Positions 29,955-43,600 of a DNA stretch of 64,000 nucleotides are shown in pieces. How positions within the stretch are numbered: the stretch's first letter is position 1; the number at the start of each line of letters is the position of its first letter. This DNA is from Siphonodentalium dalli (Eukaryota; Mollusca; Scaphopoda; Gadilida; Siphonodentaliidae). Location: contig CP136069.1 in assembly GCA_032622095.1 (NCBI GenBank), positions 5,938,976 to 6,002,975 on the forward strand, in the 5' to 3' direction. The notes beneath the pieces are model-generated. The model saw nothing but the letters and a program-made list of their open reading frames with translations, ran no database searches and had not been told where the DNA came from. The position numbers and the translations under genes are program-made.

Positions 29955-30625
29955 GTTACGATCACGTGACATGTGCATCGCGTTGTGTTTGTTGTGGAGA
30001 GCTCGGGTTATCTCCCCATTCGCCGTTCACGTGAAATCGTGCTGTGTATGCGGATCCCATTTTCGCCGATCACGTGACATCGTGTTGTGTATGTGGATAT
30101 ATAGGTCCTGTTCCCCTTTCGACGATCACGTGACATCGTGTTGTGTATGCGGATAGGTCCAGTTACGCCCTTTTCGCCGATCACGTGACACCGTGTTGTG
30201 TTTGTGGAGGGCTCTGGTTATCTCCCCATTCGGTGACCACGTGACATTGTATTGTGTATGTAGATAGGTCCTGTTCCCCCTTCGACGATCATGTGACATC
30301 GTGCTGTGTATGCGGATGGATCGAGTTACAGCGACGATCACCTGACATATTGTTGTCTATATGTATATATACCTCGAATTGTCTCCCCTCCCTCCGACGA
30401 TAACGAGACATCGTCTTGTGTATGTGATTGACTCGAGTGACCCCCCCCCCCCTTTGACAAATCGCGTATTATCGTGTTGTGCATGTGAAAGACTATAGTT
30501 GTGTGGATAGATCGAATTATATATCCCACTCTCTGACGAACACGCGATGTCGTGTTGTGTATGTGACTGCCTCGAGTTATCTCCCTTCCCAGATCACGTG
30601 ACATCATGTATGTGGATGGCTTGAG
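29955..30625 (+). repeat. Degenerate ~55-bp tandem repeat with CACGTG core, about 12 copies
   Basis: GATCACGTGACATCGTGTTG then TGTATGYGGAT recurs at 29961, 30026, 30069, 30125, 30180, 30237, 30289, 30337 and, more decayed, on to 30592. Spacing is 43-78 bp. Most units keep CACGTG; others show CATGTG or CACCTG. ORFs on both strands (29920-30156, 30126-30607) are repeat-derived. Confidence 0.88.
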
Positions 30626-30762
30626 TTACCCCATGACATTTGCGTTAGTCGTTTATAAAAAGACGGGGAATATGTCGTCGTGCTTGTATATGCGGTGCTC
30701 GGGGCGAACAGAAAATCGATCGCGTTAGATCGAGTGGACCAGCATCGCGAGACAACAACCCG
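30626..30762. other. Left boundary of the large satellite
   Basis: About 140 bp of non-repetitive, CpG-containing sequence (GTTAGATCGAGTGGACCAGC, ATCGCGAGACAACAACC) between two arrays. No relation to the right boundary was seen. Confidence 0.5.
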
Positions 30763-33700
30763 CTTCAAGTCACAGATGGTTCGCATTACATGTAAATAGG
30801 CCGGCCAGATTCACGTCACAGATGGCTCGCATTACATGTAAATATGCCAGCCAGATTCAAGTCACAGATTGTTCGCATTACATGTAAATATGCCAGCCAG
30901 ATTCAAGTCACAGATGACTCGCATTACATGTAAATATGCCAGCCAGATTCAAGTCACAGATTGTTCGCATTACATGTAAATAGGCCGGCCAGATTCACGT
31001 CACAGATGGCTCGCATTACATGTAAATATGCCAGCCAGATTCAAGTCACAGATGGTTCGCATTACATGTAAATAGGCCGGCCAGATTCAAGTCACAGATG
31101 ACTCGCATTACATGTAAATAGGTCAGCCAGATTCAAGTCACATGTGGCTCGCATTACATGTAAATATGCCAGCCAGATTCAAGTCACAGATGACTCGCAT
31201 TACATGTAAATAGGTCAGCCAGATTCAAGTCACAGATGGTTCGCATTACATGTAAATATGCCAGCCAGATTCAAGTCACAGATGACTCGCATTACATGTA
31301 AATAGGCCGGCCAGATTCAAGTCACGTGTGGCTCGCATTACATGTAAATAGGCCAGCCAGATTCAAGTCACAGATGGCTCGCATTACATGTAAATAGGTC
31401 AGCCAGATTCAAGTCACAGATGGTTCGCATTACATGTAAATATGCCAGCCAGATTCAAGTCACAGATGACTCGCATTACATGTAAATAGGCCAGCCAGAT
31501 TCAAGTCACAGATGACTCGCATTACATGTAAATAGGCCGGCCAGATTCAAGTCACGTGTGGCTCGCATTACATGTAAATAGGCCAGCCAGATTCAAGTCA
31601 CAGATGGCTCGCATTACATGTAAATAGGCCAGCCAGATTCAAGTCACAGATGACTCGCATTACATGTAAATATGCCAGTCAGATTCAAGTCACATGTGGC
31701 TCGCATTACATGTAAATATACCAGCCAGATTCAAGTCACAGATGGTTCGCATTACATGTAAATATGCCAGCCAGATTCAAGTCACAGATGACTCGCATTA
31801 CATGTAAATAGGCCGGCCAGATTCAAGTCACGTGTGGCTCGCATTACATGTAAATAGGCCAGCCAGATTCAAGTCACATGTGGCTCGCATTACATGTAAA
31901 TATGCCAGCCAGATTCAAGTCACAGATGACTCGCATTACATGTAAATATGCCAGTCAGATTCAAGTCACATGTGGCTCGCATTACATGTAAATATACCAG
32001 CCAGATTCAAGTCACAGATGGTTCGCATTACATGTAAATATGCCAGCCAGATTCAAGTCACAGATGACTCGCATTACATGTAAATAGGCCGGCCAGATTC
32101 AAGTCACGTGTGGCTCGCATTACATGTAAATAGGCCAGCCAGATTCAAGTCACAGATGGCTCGCATTACATGTAAATAGGCCAGCCAGATTCAAGTCACA
32201 GATGACTCGCATTACATGTAAATAGGCCAGCCAGATTCAAGTCACAGATGACTCGCATTACATGTAAATATGCCAGCCGGATTCAAGTCACATGTGGCTC
32301 GCATTACATGTAAATAGGCCAGCCAGATTCAAGTCACAGATGGCTCGCATTACATGTAAATATGCCAGCCAGATTCAAGTCACATGTGGCTCGCATTACA
32401 TGTAAATATGCCAGCCAGATTCAAGTCACATGTGGCTCGCATTACATGTAAATATGCCAGCCAGATTCAAGTCACATGTGGCTCGCATTACATGTAAATA
32501 TGCCAGCCAGATTCAAGTCACATGTGGCTCGCATTACATGTAAATATGCCAGCCAGATTCAAGTCACATGTGGCTCGCATTACATGTAAATATGCCAGCC
32601 AGATTCAAGTCACAGATGGCTCGCATTACATGTAAATATGCCAGCCAGATTCAAGTCACATGTGGCTCGCATTACATGTAAATATGTCAGCCAGATTCAA
32701 GTCACATGTGGCTCGCATTACATGTAAATAGGTCAGCCAGATTCAAGTCACAGATGGCTCGCATTACATGTAAATAGGTCAGCCAGATTCAAGTCACATG
32801 TGGCTCGCATTACATGTAAATAGGTTAGCCTGATTCAAGTCACAGATGGCTCGCATTACATGTAAATAGGCCAGCCAGATTCAAGTCACGTGTGGCTCGC
32901 ATTACATGTAAATAGGCCGGCCAGATTCAAGTCACAGATGGCTCGCATTACATGTAAATAGGCCAGCCAGATTCAAGTCACAGATGACTCGCATTACATG
33001 TAAATAGGCAACCCAGATTCAAGTCACATGTGGCTCGCATTACATGTAAATAGGTTAGCCTGATTCAAGTCACATGTGGCTCGCATTACATGTAAATAGG
33101 TCAGCCAGATTCAAGTCACATGTGGCTCGCATTACATGTAAATAGGCCAGCCAGATTCAAGTCACATGTGGCTCGCATTACATGTAAATAGGCAACCCAG
33201 ATTCAAGTCACATGTGGCTCGCATTACATGTAAATAGGTTAGCCAGATTCAAGTCACAGATGGCTCGCATTACATGTAAATAGGTCAGCCAGATTCAAGT
33301 CACAGATGGCTCGCATTACATGTAAATATGCCAGCCAGATTCACGTCACAGATGGCTCGCATTACATGTAAATAGGCCAGCCAGATTCACGTCACAGATG
33401 GCTCGCATTACATGTAAATAGGCCAGCCAGATTCACGTCACAGATGGCTCGCATTACATGTAAATAGGCCAGCCAGATTCAAGTCACAGATGGCTCGCAT
33501 TACATGTAAATATGCCAGCCGGATTCAAGTCACAGATGGCTCGCATTACATGTAAATATGCCAGCCAGATTCAAGTCACAGATGGCTCGCATTACATGTA
33601 AATATGCCAGCCGGATTCAAGTCACAGATGGCTCGCATTACATGTAAATATGCCAGCCAGATTCAAGTCACAGATGGCTCGCATTACATGTAAATAGGCC

Positions 33701-34459
33701 AGCCTGATTCAAGTCACAGATGGCTCGCATTACATGTAAATATGCCAGCCAGATTCAAGTCACAGATGGCTCGCATTACATGTAAATATGCCAGCCAGAT
33801 TCAAGTCACAGATGGCTCGCATTACATGTAAATATGCCAGCCAGATTCAAGTCACAGATGGCTCGCATTACATGTAAATATGCCAGCCAGATTCAAGTCA
33901 CAGATGGCTCGCATTACATGTAAATAGGCCAGCCAGATTCAAGTCACAGATGGCTCGCATTACATGTAAATAGGCTAGCCAGATTCACGTCACAGATGGC
34001 TCGCATTACATGTAAATATGCCAGCCAGATTCAAGTCACAGATGGCTCGCATTACATGTAAATATGCCAGCCAGATTCAAGTCACAGATGGCTCGCATTA
34101 CATGTAAATATGCCAGCCGGATTCAAGTCACAGATGGCTCGCATTACATGTAAATATGCCAGCCAGATTCAAGTCACAGATGGCTCGCATTACATGTAAA
34201 TAGGCCAGCCAGATTCAAGTCACAGATGACTCGCATTACATGTAAATAGGCCAGCCTGATTCAAATCACAGATGGCTCGCATTACATGTAAATAGGCCAG
34301 CCAGATTCAAGTCACAGATGGCTCGCATTACATGTAAATAGGCCAGCCAGATTCAAGTCACAGATGGCTCGCATTACATGTAAATAGGCCAGCCAGATTC
34401 AAGTCACAGATGGCTCGCATTACATGTAAATAGGTCAGCCAGATTCAAGTCACAGATGG

Positions 34460-36330
34460 CTCGCATTACATGTAAATAGGCCAGCCAGATTCAAGTCACA
34501 GATGACTCGCATTACATGTAAATAGGCCGGCCAGATTCAAGTCACATGTGGCTCGCATTACATGTAAATAGGCCAGCCAGATTCAAGTCACAGATGACTC
34601 GCATTACATGTAAATATGCCAGCCGGATTCAAGTCACAGATGACTCGCATTACATGTAAATATGCCAGCCGGATTCAAGTCACATGTGGCTCGCATTACA
34701 TGTAAATATGCCAGCCAGATTCAAGTCACAGATGGCTCGCATTACATGTAAATATGCCAGCCGGATTCAAGTCACATGTGGCTCGCATTACATGTAAATA
34801 GGTCAGCCAGATTCAAGTCACAGATGACTCGCATTACATGTAAATAGGCCAGCCAGATTCAAGTCACAGATGACTCGCATTACATGTAAATAGGCCAGCC
34901 GGATTCAAGTCACAGATGGCTCGCATTACATGTAAATAGGCCAGCCGGATTCAAGTCACAGATGACTCGCATTACATGTAAATAGGCCAGCCAGATTCAA
35001 GTCACAGATGACTCGCATTACATGTAAATAGGCCAGCCGGATTCAAGTCACAGATGACTCGCATTACATGTAAATATGCCAGCCGGATTCAAGTCACAGA
35101 TGACTCGCATTACATGTAAATAGGCCAGCCGGATTCAAGTCACAGATGACTCGCATTACATGTAAATAGGCCGGCCAGATTCAAGTCACATATGGCTCGC
35201 ATTACATGTAAATAGGCCGGCCAGATTCAAGTCACATATGGCTCGCATTACATGTAAATAGGCTAGCCAGATTCAAGTCACATGTGGCTCGCATTACATG
35301 TAAATATGCCAGCCAGATTCAAGTCACAGATGACTCGCATTACATGTAAATAGGCCAGCCAGATTCAAGTCACAGATTGCTCGCATTACATGTAAATATG
35401 CCAGCCAGATTCAAGTCACATGTGGCTCGCATTACATGTAAATATGCCAGCCAGATTCAAGTCACAGATGGCTCGCATTACATGTAAATATGCCAGCCAG
35501 ATTCACGTCACAGATGGCTCGCATTACATGTAAATAGGCCAACCAGATTCAAGTCACATGTGGCTCGCATTACATGTAAATAGGCCAGCCGGATTCACGT
35601 CACAGATGGCTCGCATTACATGTAAATAGGCCACCCAGATTCACGTCACAGATGGCTCGCATTACATGTAAATATGCCAGCCAGATTCAAGTCACATGTG
35701 GCTCGCATTACATGTAAATAGGCCAGCCAGATTCAAGTCACATGTGGCTCGCATTACATGTAAATAGGCCAGCCAGATTCACGTCACAGATGGCTCGCAT
35801 TACATGTAAATATGCCAGCCAGATTCAAGTCACATGTGGCTCGCATTACATGTAAATAGGCCAGTCAGATTCAAGTCACATGTGGCTCGCATTACATGTA
35901 AATAGGCCAGCCGGATTCACGTCACAGATGGCTCGCATTACATGTAAATAGGCCACCCAGATTCACGTCACAGATGGCTCGCATTACATGTAAATATGCC
36001 AGCCAGATTCAAGTCACATGTGGCTCGCATTACATGTAAATAGGCCAGCCAGATTCAAGTCACATGTGGCTCGCATTACATGTAAATAGGCCAGCCAGAT
36101 TCACGTCACAGATGGCTCGCATTACATGTAAATATGCCAGCCAGATTCAAGTCACATGTGGCTCGCATTACATGTAAATAGGCCAGTCAGATTCAAGTCA
36201 CATGTGGCTCGCATTACATGTAAATAGGCCAGCCAGATTCAAGTCACATGTGGCTCGCATTACATGTAAATAGGCCGGCCAGATTCAAGTCACAGATGGC
36301 TCGCATTACATGTAAATAGGCCAGCCAGAT
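34460..36330 (+). repeat. Higher-order block A within the 46-bp satellite
   Basis: The sequence of unit variants here recurs to the right. The GATGACTCGC-GGCCGGCC junction at 34501 recurs at 37445 (64 units) and 38687 (27 more). The CCGG unit with CACATATGG at 35171 recurs at 39357 (4186 bp, 91 units). A rare CAGATTGCTCGC variant at 35375 recurs 90 units later. Small unit gains and losses explain the 90-94 unit range. Confidence 0.8.
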
Positions 36331-38599
36331 TCAAGTCACAGATGGCTCGCATTACATGTAAATATGCCAGCCAGATTCAAGTCACAGATGACTCGCATTA
36401 CATGTAAATAGGTCAGCCAGATTCACGTCACAGATGGCTCGCATTACATGTAAATAGGCCAGCCAGATTCAAGTCACAGATGGCTCGCATTACATGTAAA
36501 TATGCCAGCCAGATTCAAGTCACAGATGGCTCGCATTACATGTAAATATGCCAGCCGGATTCAAGTCACAGATGGCTCGCATTACATGTAAATATGCCAG
36601 CCAGATTCAAGTCACAGATGACTCGCATTACATGTAAATAGGTCAGCCAGATTCAAGTCACAGATGGCTCGCATTACATGTAAATAGGCCAGCCAGATTC
36701 AAGTCACAGATGGCTCGCATTACATGTAAATAGGCCAGCCAGATTCAAGTCACAGATGGCTCGCATTACATGTAAATAGGCCAGCCTGATTCAAGTCACA
36801 GATGGCTCGCATTACATGTAAATAGGCCAGCCTGATTCAAATCACAGATGACTCGCATTACATGTAAATATGCCAGCCGGATTCAAGTCACAGATGGCTC
36901 GCATTACATGTAAATAGGCCAGCCAGATTCAAGTCACAGATGGCTCGCATTACATGTAAATATGCCAGCCTGATTCAAGTCACAGATGGCTCGCATTACA
37001 TGTAAATAGGCCAGCCTGATTCAAATCACAGATGACTCGCATTACATGTAAATATGCCAGCCGGATTCAAGTCACAGATGGCTCGCATTACATGTAAATA
37101 GGCCAGCCTGATTCAAGTCACAGATGGCTCGCATTACATGTAAATAGGCCAGCCTGATTCAAGTCACAGATGGCTCGCATTACATGTAAATAGGCCAGCC
37201 AGATTCAAGTCACAGATGGCTCGCATTACATGTAAATATGCCAGCCGGATTCAAGTCACAGATGACTCGCATTACATGTAAATAGGCCAGCCAGATTCAA
37301 GTCACAGATGGCTCGCATTACATGTAAATAGGCCAGCCAGATTCAAGTCACAGATGGCTCGCATTACATGTAAATAGGTCAGCCAGATTCAAGTCACAGA
37401 TGGCTCGCATTACATGTAAATAGGCCAGCCAGATTCAAGTCACAGATGACTCGCATTACATGTAAATAGGCCGGCCAGATTCAAGTCACATGTGGCTCGC
37501 ATTACATGTAAATAGGCCAGCCAGATTCAAGTCACAGATGACTTGCATTACATGTAAATATGCCAGCCGGATTCAAGTCACAGATGACTCGCATTACATG
37601 TAAATATGCCAGCCGGATTCAAGTCACATGTGGCTCGCATTACATGTAAATATGCCAGCCAGATTCAAGTCACAGATGGCTCGCATTACATGTAAATATG
37701 CCAGCCGGATTCAAGTCACATGTGGCTCGCATTACATGTAAATAGGTCAGCCAGATTCAAGTCACAGATGACTCGCATTACATGTAAATAGGCCAGCCAG
37801 ATTCAAGTCACAGATGACTCGCATTACATGTAAATAGGCCAGCCAGATTCAAGTCACAGATGACTCGCATTACATGTAAATAGGCCAGCCGGATTCAAGT
37901 CACAGATGGCTCGCATTACATGTAAATAGGCCAGCCTGATTCAAGTCACAGATGGCTCGCATTACATGTAAATAGGCCAGCCTGATTCAAGTCACAGATG
38001 GCTCGCATTACATGTAAATAGGCCAGCCAGATTCAAGTCACAGATGGCTCGCATTACATGTAAATATGCCAGCCGGATTCAAGTCACAGATGACTCGCAT
38101 TACATGTAAATAGGCCAGCCAGATTCAAGTCACAGATGGCTCGCATTACATGTAAATAGGCCAGCCAGATTCAAGTCACAGATGGCTCGCATTACATGTA
38201 AATAGGCCAGCCAGATTCAAGTCACAGATGGCTCGCATTACATGTAAATAGGTCAGCCAGATTCAAGTCACAGATGGCTCGCATTACATGTAAATAGGCC
38301 AGCCAGATTCAAGTCACAGATGACTCGCATTACATGTAAATAGGTCAGCAAGATTCAAGTCACAGATGGCTCGCATTACATGTAAATAGGCCAGCCAGAT
38401 TCAAGTCACAGATGGCTCGCATTACATGTAAATAGGCCAGCCAGATTCAAGTCACAGATGGCTCGCATTACATGTAAATAGGCCAGCCAGATTCAAGTCA
38501 CAGATGACTCGCATTACATGTAAATAGGCCAGCCAGATTCAAGTCACAGATGGCTCGCATTACATGTAAATAGGTCAGCCAGATTCAAGTCACAGATGG

Positions 38600-40680
38600 C
38601 TCGCATTACATGTAAATAGGCCAGCCAGATTCAAGTCACAGATGACTCGCATTACATGTAAATAGGCCAGCCAGATTCAAGTCACAGATGACTCGCATTA
38701 CATGTAAATAGGCCGGCCAGATTCAAGTCACATGTGGCTCGCATTACATGTAAATAGGCCAGCCAGATTCAAGTCACAGATGACTCGCATTACATGTAAA
38801 TATGCCAGCCGGATTCAAGTCACAGATGACTCGCATTACATGTAAATATGCCAGCCGGATTCAAGTCACATGTGGCTCGCATTACATGTAAATATGCCAG
38901 CCAGATTCAAGTCACAGATGGCTCGCATTACATGTAAATATGCCAGCCGGATTCAAGTCACATGTGGCTCGCATTACATGTAAATAGGTCAGCCAGATTC
39001 AAGTCACAGATGACTCGCATTACATGTAAATAGGCCAGCCAGATTCAAGTCACAGATGACTCGCATTACATGTAAATAGGCCAGCCGGATTCAAGTCACA
39101 GATGGCTCGCATTACATGTAAATAGGCCAGCCGGATTCAAGTCACAGATGACTCGCATTACATGTAAATAGGCCAGCCAGATTCAAGTCACAGATGACTC
39201 GCATTACATGTAAATAGGCCAGCCGGATTCAAGTCACAGATGACTCGCATTACATGTAAATATGCCAGCCGGATTCAAGTCACAGATGACTCGCATTACA
39301 TGTAAATAGGCCAGCCGGATTCAAGTCACAGATGACTCGCATTACATGTAAATAGGCCGGCCAGATTCAAGTCACATATGGCTCGCATTACATGTAAATA
39401 GGCCAGTCAGATTCAAGTCACAGATGGCTCGCATTACATGTAAATATGCCAGCCAGATTCAAGTCACAGATGACTCGCATTACATGTAAATAGGCCAGCC
39501 AGATTCAAGTCACAGATTGCTCGCATTACATGTAAATATGCCAGCCAGATTCAAGTCACATGTGGCTCGCATTACATGTAAATATGCCAGCCAGATTCAA
39601 GTCACAGATGGCTCGCATTACATGTAAATATGCCAGCAGATTCACGTCACAGATGGCTCGCATTACATGTAAATAGGCCAACCAGATTCAAGTCACATGT
39701 GGCTCGCATTACATGTAAATAGGCCAGCCAGATTCACGTCACAGATGGCTCGCATTACATGTAAATAGGCCAACCAGATTCAAGTCACATGTGGCTCGCA
39801 TTACATGTAAATAGGCCAGCCAGATTCAAGTCACATATGGCTCGCATTACATGTAAATAGGCCGGCCAGATTCAAGTCACAGATGACTCGCATTACATGT
39901 AAATAGGCCAGCCAGATTCAAGTCACGTGTGGCTCGCATTACATGTAAATAGGCCAACCAGATTCACGTCACAGATGGCTCGCATTACATGTAAATATGC
40001 CAGCCAGATTCAAGTCACATGTGGCTCGCATTACATGTAAATAGGCCAGCCAGATTCAAGTCACATGTGGCTCGCATTACATGTAAATAGGCCAGCCAGA
40101 TTCACGTCACAGATGGCTCGCATTACATGTAAATATGCCAGCCAGATTCAAGTCACATGTGGCTCGCATTACATGTAAATAGGCCAGTCAGATTCAAGTC
40201 ACATGTGGCTCGCATTACATGTAAATAGGCCAGCCGGATTCACGTCACAGATGGCTCGCATTACATGTAAATAGGCCACCCAGATTCACGTCACAGATGG
40301 CTGGCATTACATGTAAATATGCCAGCCAGATTCAAGTCACATGTGGCTCGCATTACATGTAAATAGGCCAGCCAGATTCAAGTCACATGTGGCTCGCATT
40401 ACATGTAAATAGGCCAGCCAGATTCACGTCACAGATGGCTCGCATTACATGTAAATATGCCAGCCAGATTCAAGTCACATGTGGCTCGCATTACATGTAA
40501 ATAGGCCAGTCAGATTCAAGTCACATGTGGCTCGCATTACATGTAAATAGGCCAGCCAGATTCAAGTCACATGTGGCTCGCATTACATGTAAATAGGCCG
40601 GCCAGATTCAAGTCACAGATGGCTCGCATTACATGTAAATAGGCCAGCCAGATTCAAGTCACAGATGGCTCGCATTACAT
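38600..40680 (+). repeat. Higher-order block B within the 46-bp satellite
   Basis: Partner of block A. It includes the CCGGATTCACGTCAC unit at about 40233, which matches 35911 at 4323 bp: 94 units less one base lost in the 45-bp unit near 39637 (CCAGCAGATTCACG). A shorter third copy of its first part is at about 37400-37900. Confidence 0.8.
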
Positions 40681-43600
40681 GTAAATAGGCCAACCAGATT
40701 CAAGTCACAGATGGCTCGCATTACATGTAAATAGGCCAGCCAGATTCAAGTCACAGATGACTCGCATTACATGTAAATAGGCCAGCCAGATTCAAGTCAC
40801 AGATGGCTCGCATTACATGTAAATAGGTCAGCCAGATTCAATTCACATGTGGCTCGCATTACATGTAAATAGGTCAGCCAGATTCAAGTCACAGATGACT
40901 CGCATTACATGTAAATAGGCCAGCCAGATTCAAGTCACAGATGGCTCGCATTACATGTAAATATGCCAGCCAGATTCAAGTCACAGATGGCTCGCATTAC
41001 ATGTAAATAGGCCAGCCAGATTCAAGTCACAGATGGCTCGCATTACATGTAAATATGCCAGCCAGATTCAAGTCACAGATGACTCGCATTACATGTAAAT
41101 AGGTCAGCCAGATTCAAGTCACAGATGACTCGCATTACATGTAAATATGCCAGCCAGATTCAAGTCACAGATGGCTCGCATTACATGTAAATAGGCCAGC
41201 CGGATTCAAGTCACAGATGGCTCGCATTACATGTAAATAGGCCGGCCTGATTCAAGTCACAGATGGCTCGCATTACATGTAAATATGCCAGCCAGATTCA
41301 AGTCACAGATGGCTCGCATTACATGTAAATATGCCAGCCAGATTCAAGTCACAGATGGCTCGCATTACATGTAAATATGCCAGCCAGATTCAAGTCACAG
41401 ATGACTCACATTACATGTAAATAGGTCAGCCAGATTCAAGTCACAGATGGCTCGCATTACATGTAAATATGCCAGCCAGATTCAAGTCACAGATGGCTCG
41501 CATTACATGTAAATATGCCAGCCAGATTCAAGTCACAGATGGCTCGCATTACATGTAAATATGCCAGCCAGATTCAAGTCACATGTGGCTCGCATTACAT
41601 GTAAATAGGTTAGCCAGATTCAAGTCACAGATGGCTCGCATTACATGTAAATAGGCCAGCCAGATTCAAGTCACATGTGGCTCGCATTACATGTAAATAG
41701 GCCAGCCAGATTCACGTCACAGATGGCTCGCATTACATGTAAATATGCCAGCCAGATTCAAGTCACATGTGGCTCGCATTACATGTAAATAGGCCAGTCA
41801 GATTCAAGTCACATGTGGCTCGCATTACATGTAAATAGGCCAGCCAGATTCAAGTCACATGTGGCTCGCATTACATGTAAATAGGCAACCCAGATTCAAG
41901 TCACATGTGGCTCGCATTACATGTAAATAGGCCAGCCAGATTCACGTCACAGATGGCTCGCATTACATGTAAATATGCCAGCCAGATTCAAGTCACATGT
42001 GGCTCGCATTACATGTAAATAGGCCGGCCAGATTCAAGTCACAGATGGCTCGCATTACATGTAAATAGGCCAGCCAGATTCAAGTCACATGTGGCTCGCA
42101 TTACATGTAAATAGGCCGGCCAGATTCAAGTCACAGATGGCTCGCATTACATGTAAATAGGCCAGCCTGATTCAAGTCACAGATGGCTCGCATTACATGT
42201 AAATAGGCCACCCAGATTCAAGTCACAGATGGCTCGCATTACATGTAAATAGGCCAGCCGGATTCAAGTCACAGATGGCTCGCATTACATGTAAATAGGC
42301 CAACCAGATTCAAGTCACATGTGGTTCGCATTACATGTAAATATGCCAGCCAGATTCAAGTCACAGATGGCTCGCATTACATGTAAATAGGCCAGCCAGA
42401 TTCAAGTCACAGATGGCTCGCATTACATGTAAATAGGTCAGCCAGATTCAATTCACATGTGGCTCGCATTACATGTAAATAGGTCAGCCAGATTCAAGTC
42501 ACAGATGACTCGCATTACATGTAAATATGCCAGCCAGATTCAAGTCACAGATGGCTCGCATTACATGTAAATAGGCCAGCCAGATTCAAGTCACAGATGA
42601 CTCGCATTACATGTAAATAGGCCAGCCAGATTCAAGTCACAGATGGCTCGCATTACATGTAAATAGGCCAGCCAGATTCAAGTCACAGATGACTCGCATT
42701 ACATGTAAATAGGTCAGCCAGATTCAATTCACATGTGGCTCGCATTACATGTAAATAGGTCAGCCAGATTCAAGTCACAGATGACTCGCATTACATGTAA
42801 ATAGGCCAGCCAGATTCAAGTCACAGATGGCTCGCATTACATGTAAATATGCCAGCCAGATTCAAGTCACAGATGGCTCGCATTACATGTAAATAGGCCA
42901 GCCAGATTCAAGTCACAGATGGCTCGCATTACATGTAAATATGCCAGCCAGATTCAAGTCACAGATGACTCGCATTACATGTAAATAGGTCAGCCAGATT
43001 CAAGTCACAGATGACTCGCATTACATGTAAATATGCCAGCCAGATTCAAGTCACAGATGGCTCGCATTACATGTAAATAGGCCAGCCAGATTCAAGTCAC
43101 AGATGGCTCGCATTACATGTAAATAGGCCAGCCAGATTCAAGTCACAGATGGCTCGCATTACATGTAAATAGGCCAGCCAGATTCAAGTCACAGATGGCT
43201 CGCATTACATGTAAATATGCCAGCCAGATTCAAGTCACAGATGACTCACATTACATGTAAATAGGTCAGCCAGATTCAAGTCACATGTGGCTCGCATTAC
43301 ATGTAAATAGGCCAGCCGGATTCAAGTCACATGTGGCTCGCATTACATGTAAATATGCCAGCCAGATTCAAGTCACAGATGGCTCGCATTACATGTAAAT
43401 AGGCCAGCCTGATTCAAGTCACAGATGGCTCGCATTACATGTAAATATGCCAGCCAGATTCAAGTCACAGATGACTCGCATTACATGTAAATAGGCCACC
43501 CAGATTCAAGTCACGTGTGGCTCGCATTACATGTAAATAGGTCAGCCAGATTTAAGTCACAGATGGCTCGCATTACATGTAAATATGCCAGCCGGATTCA

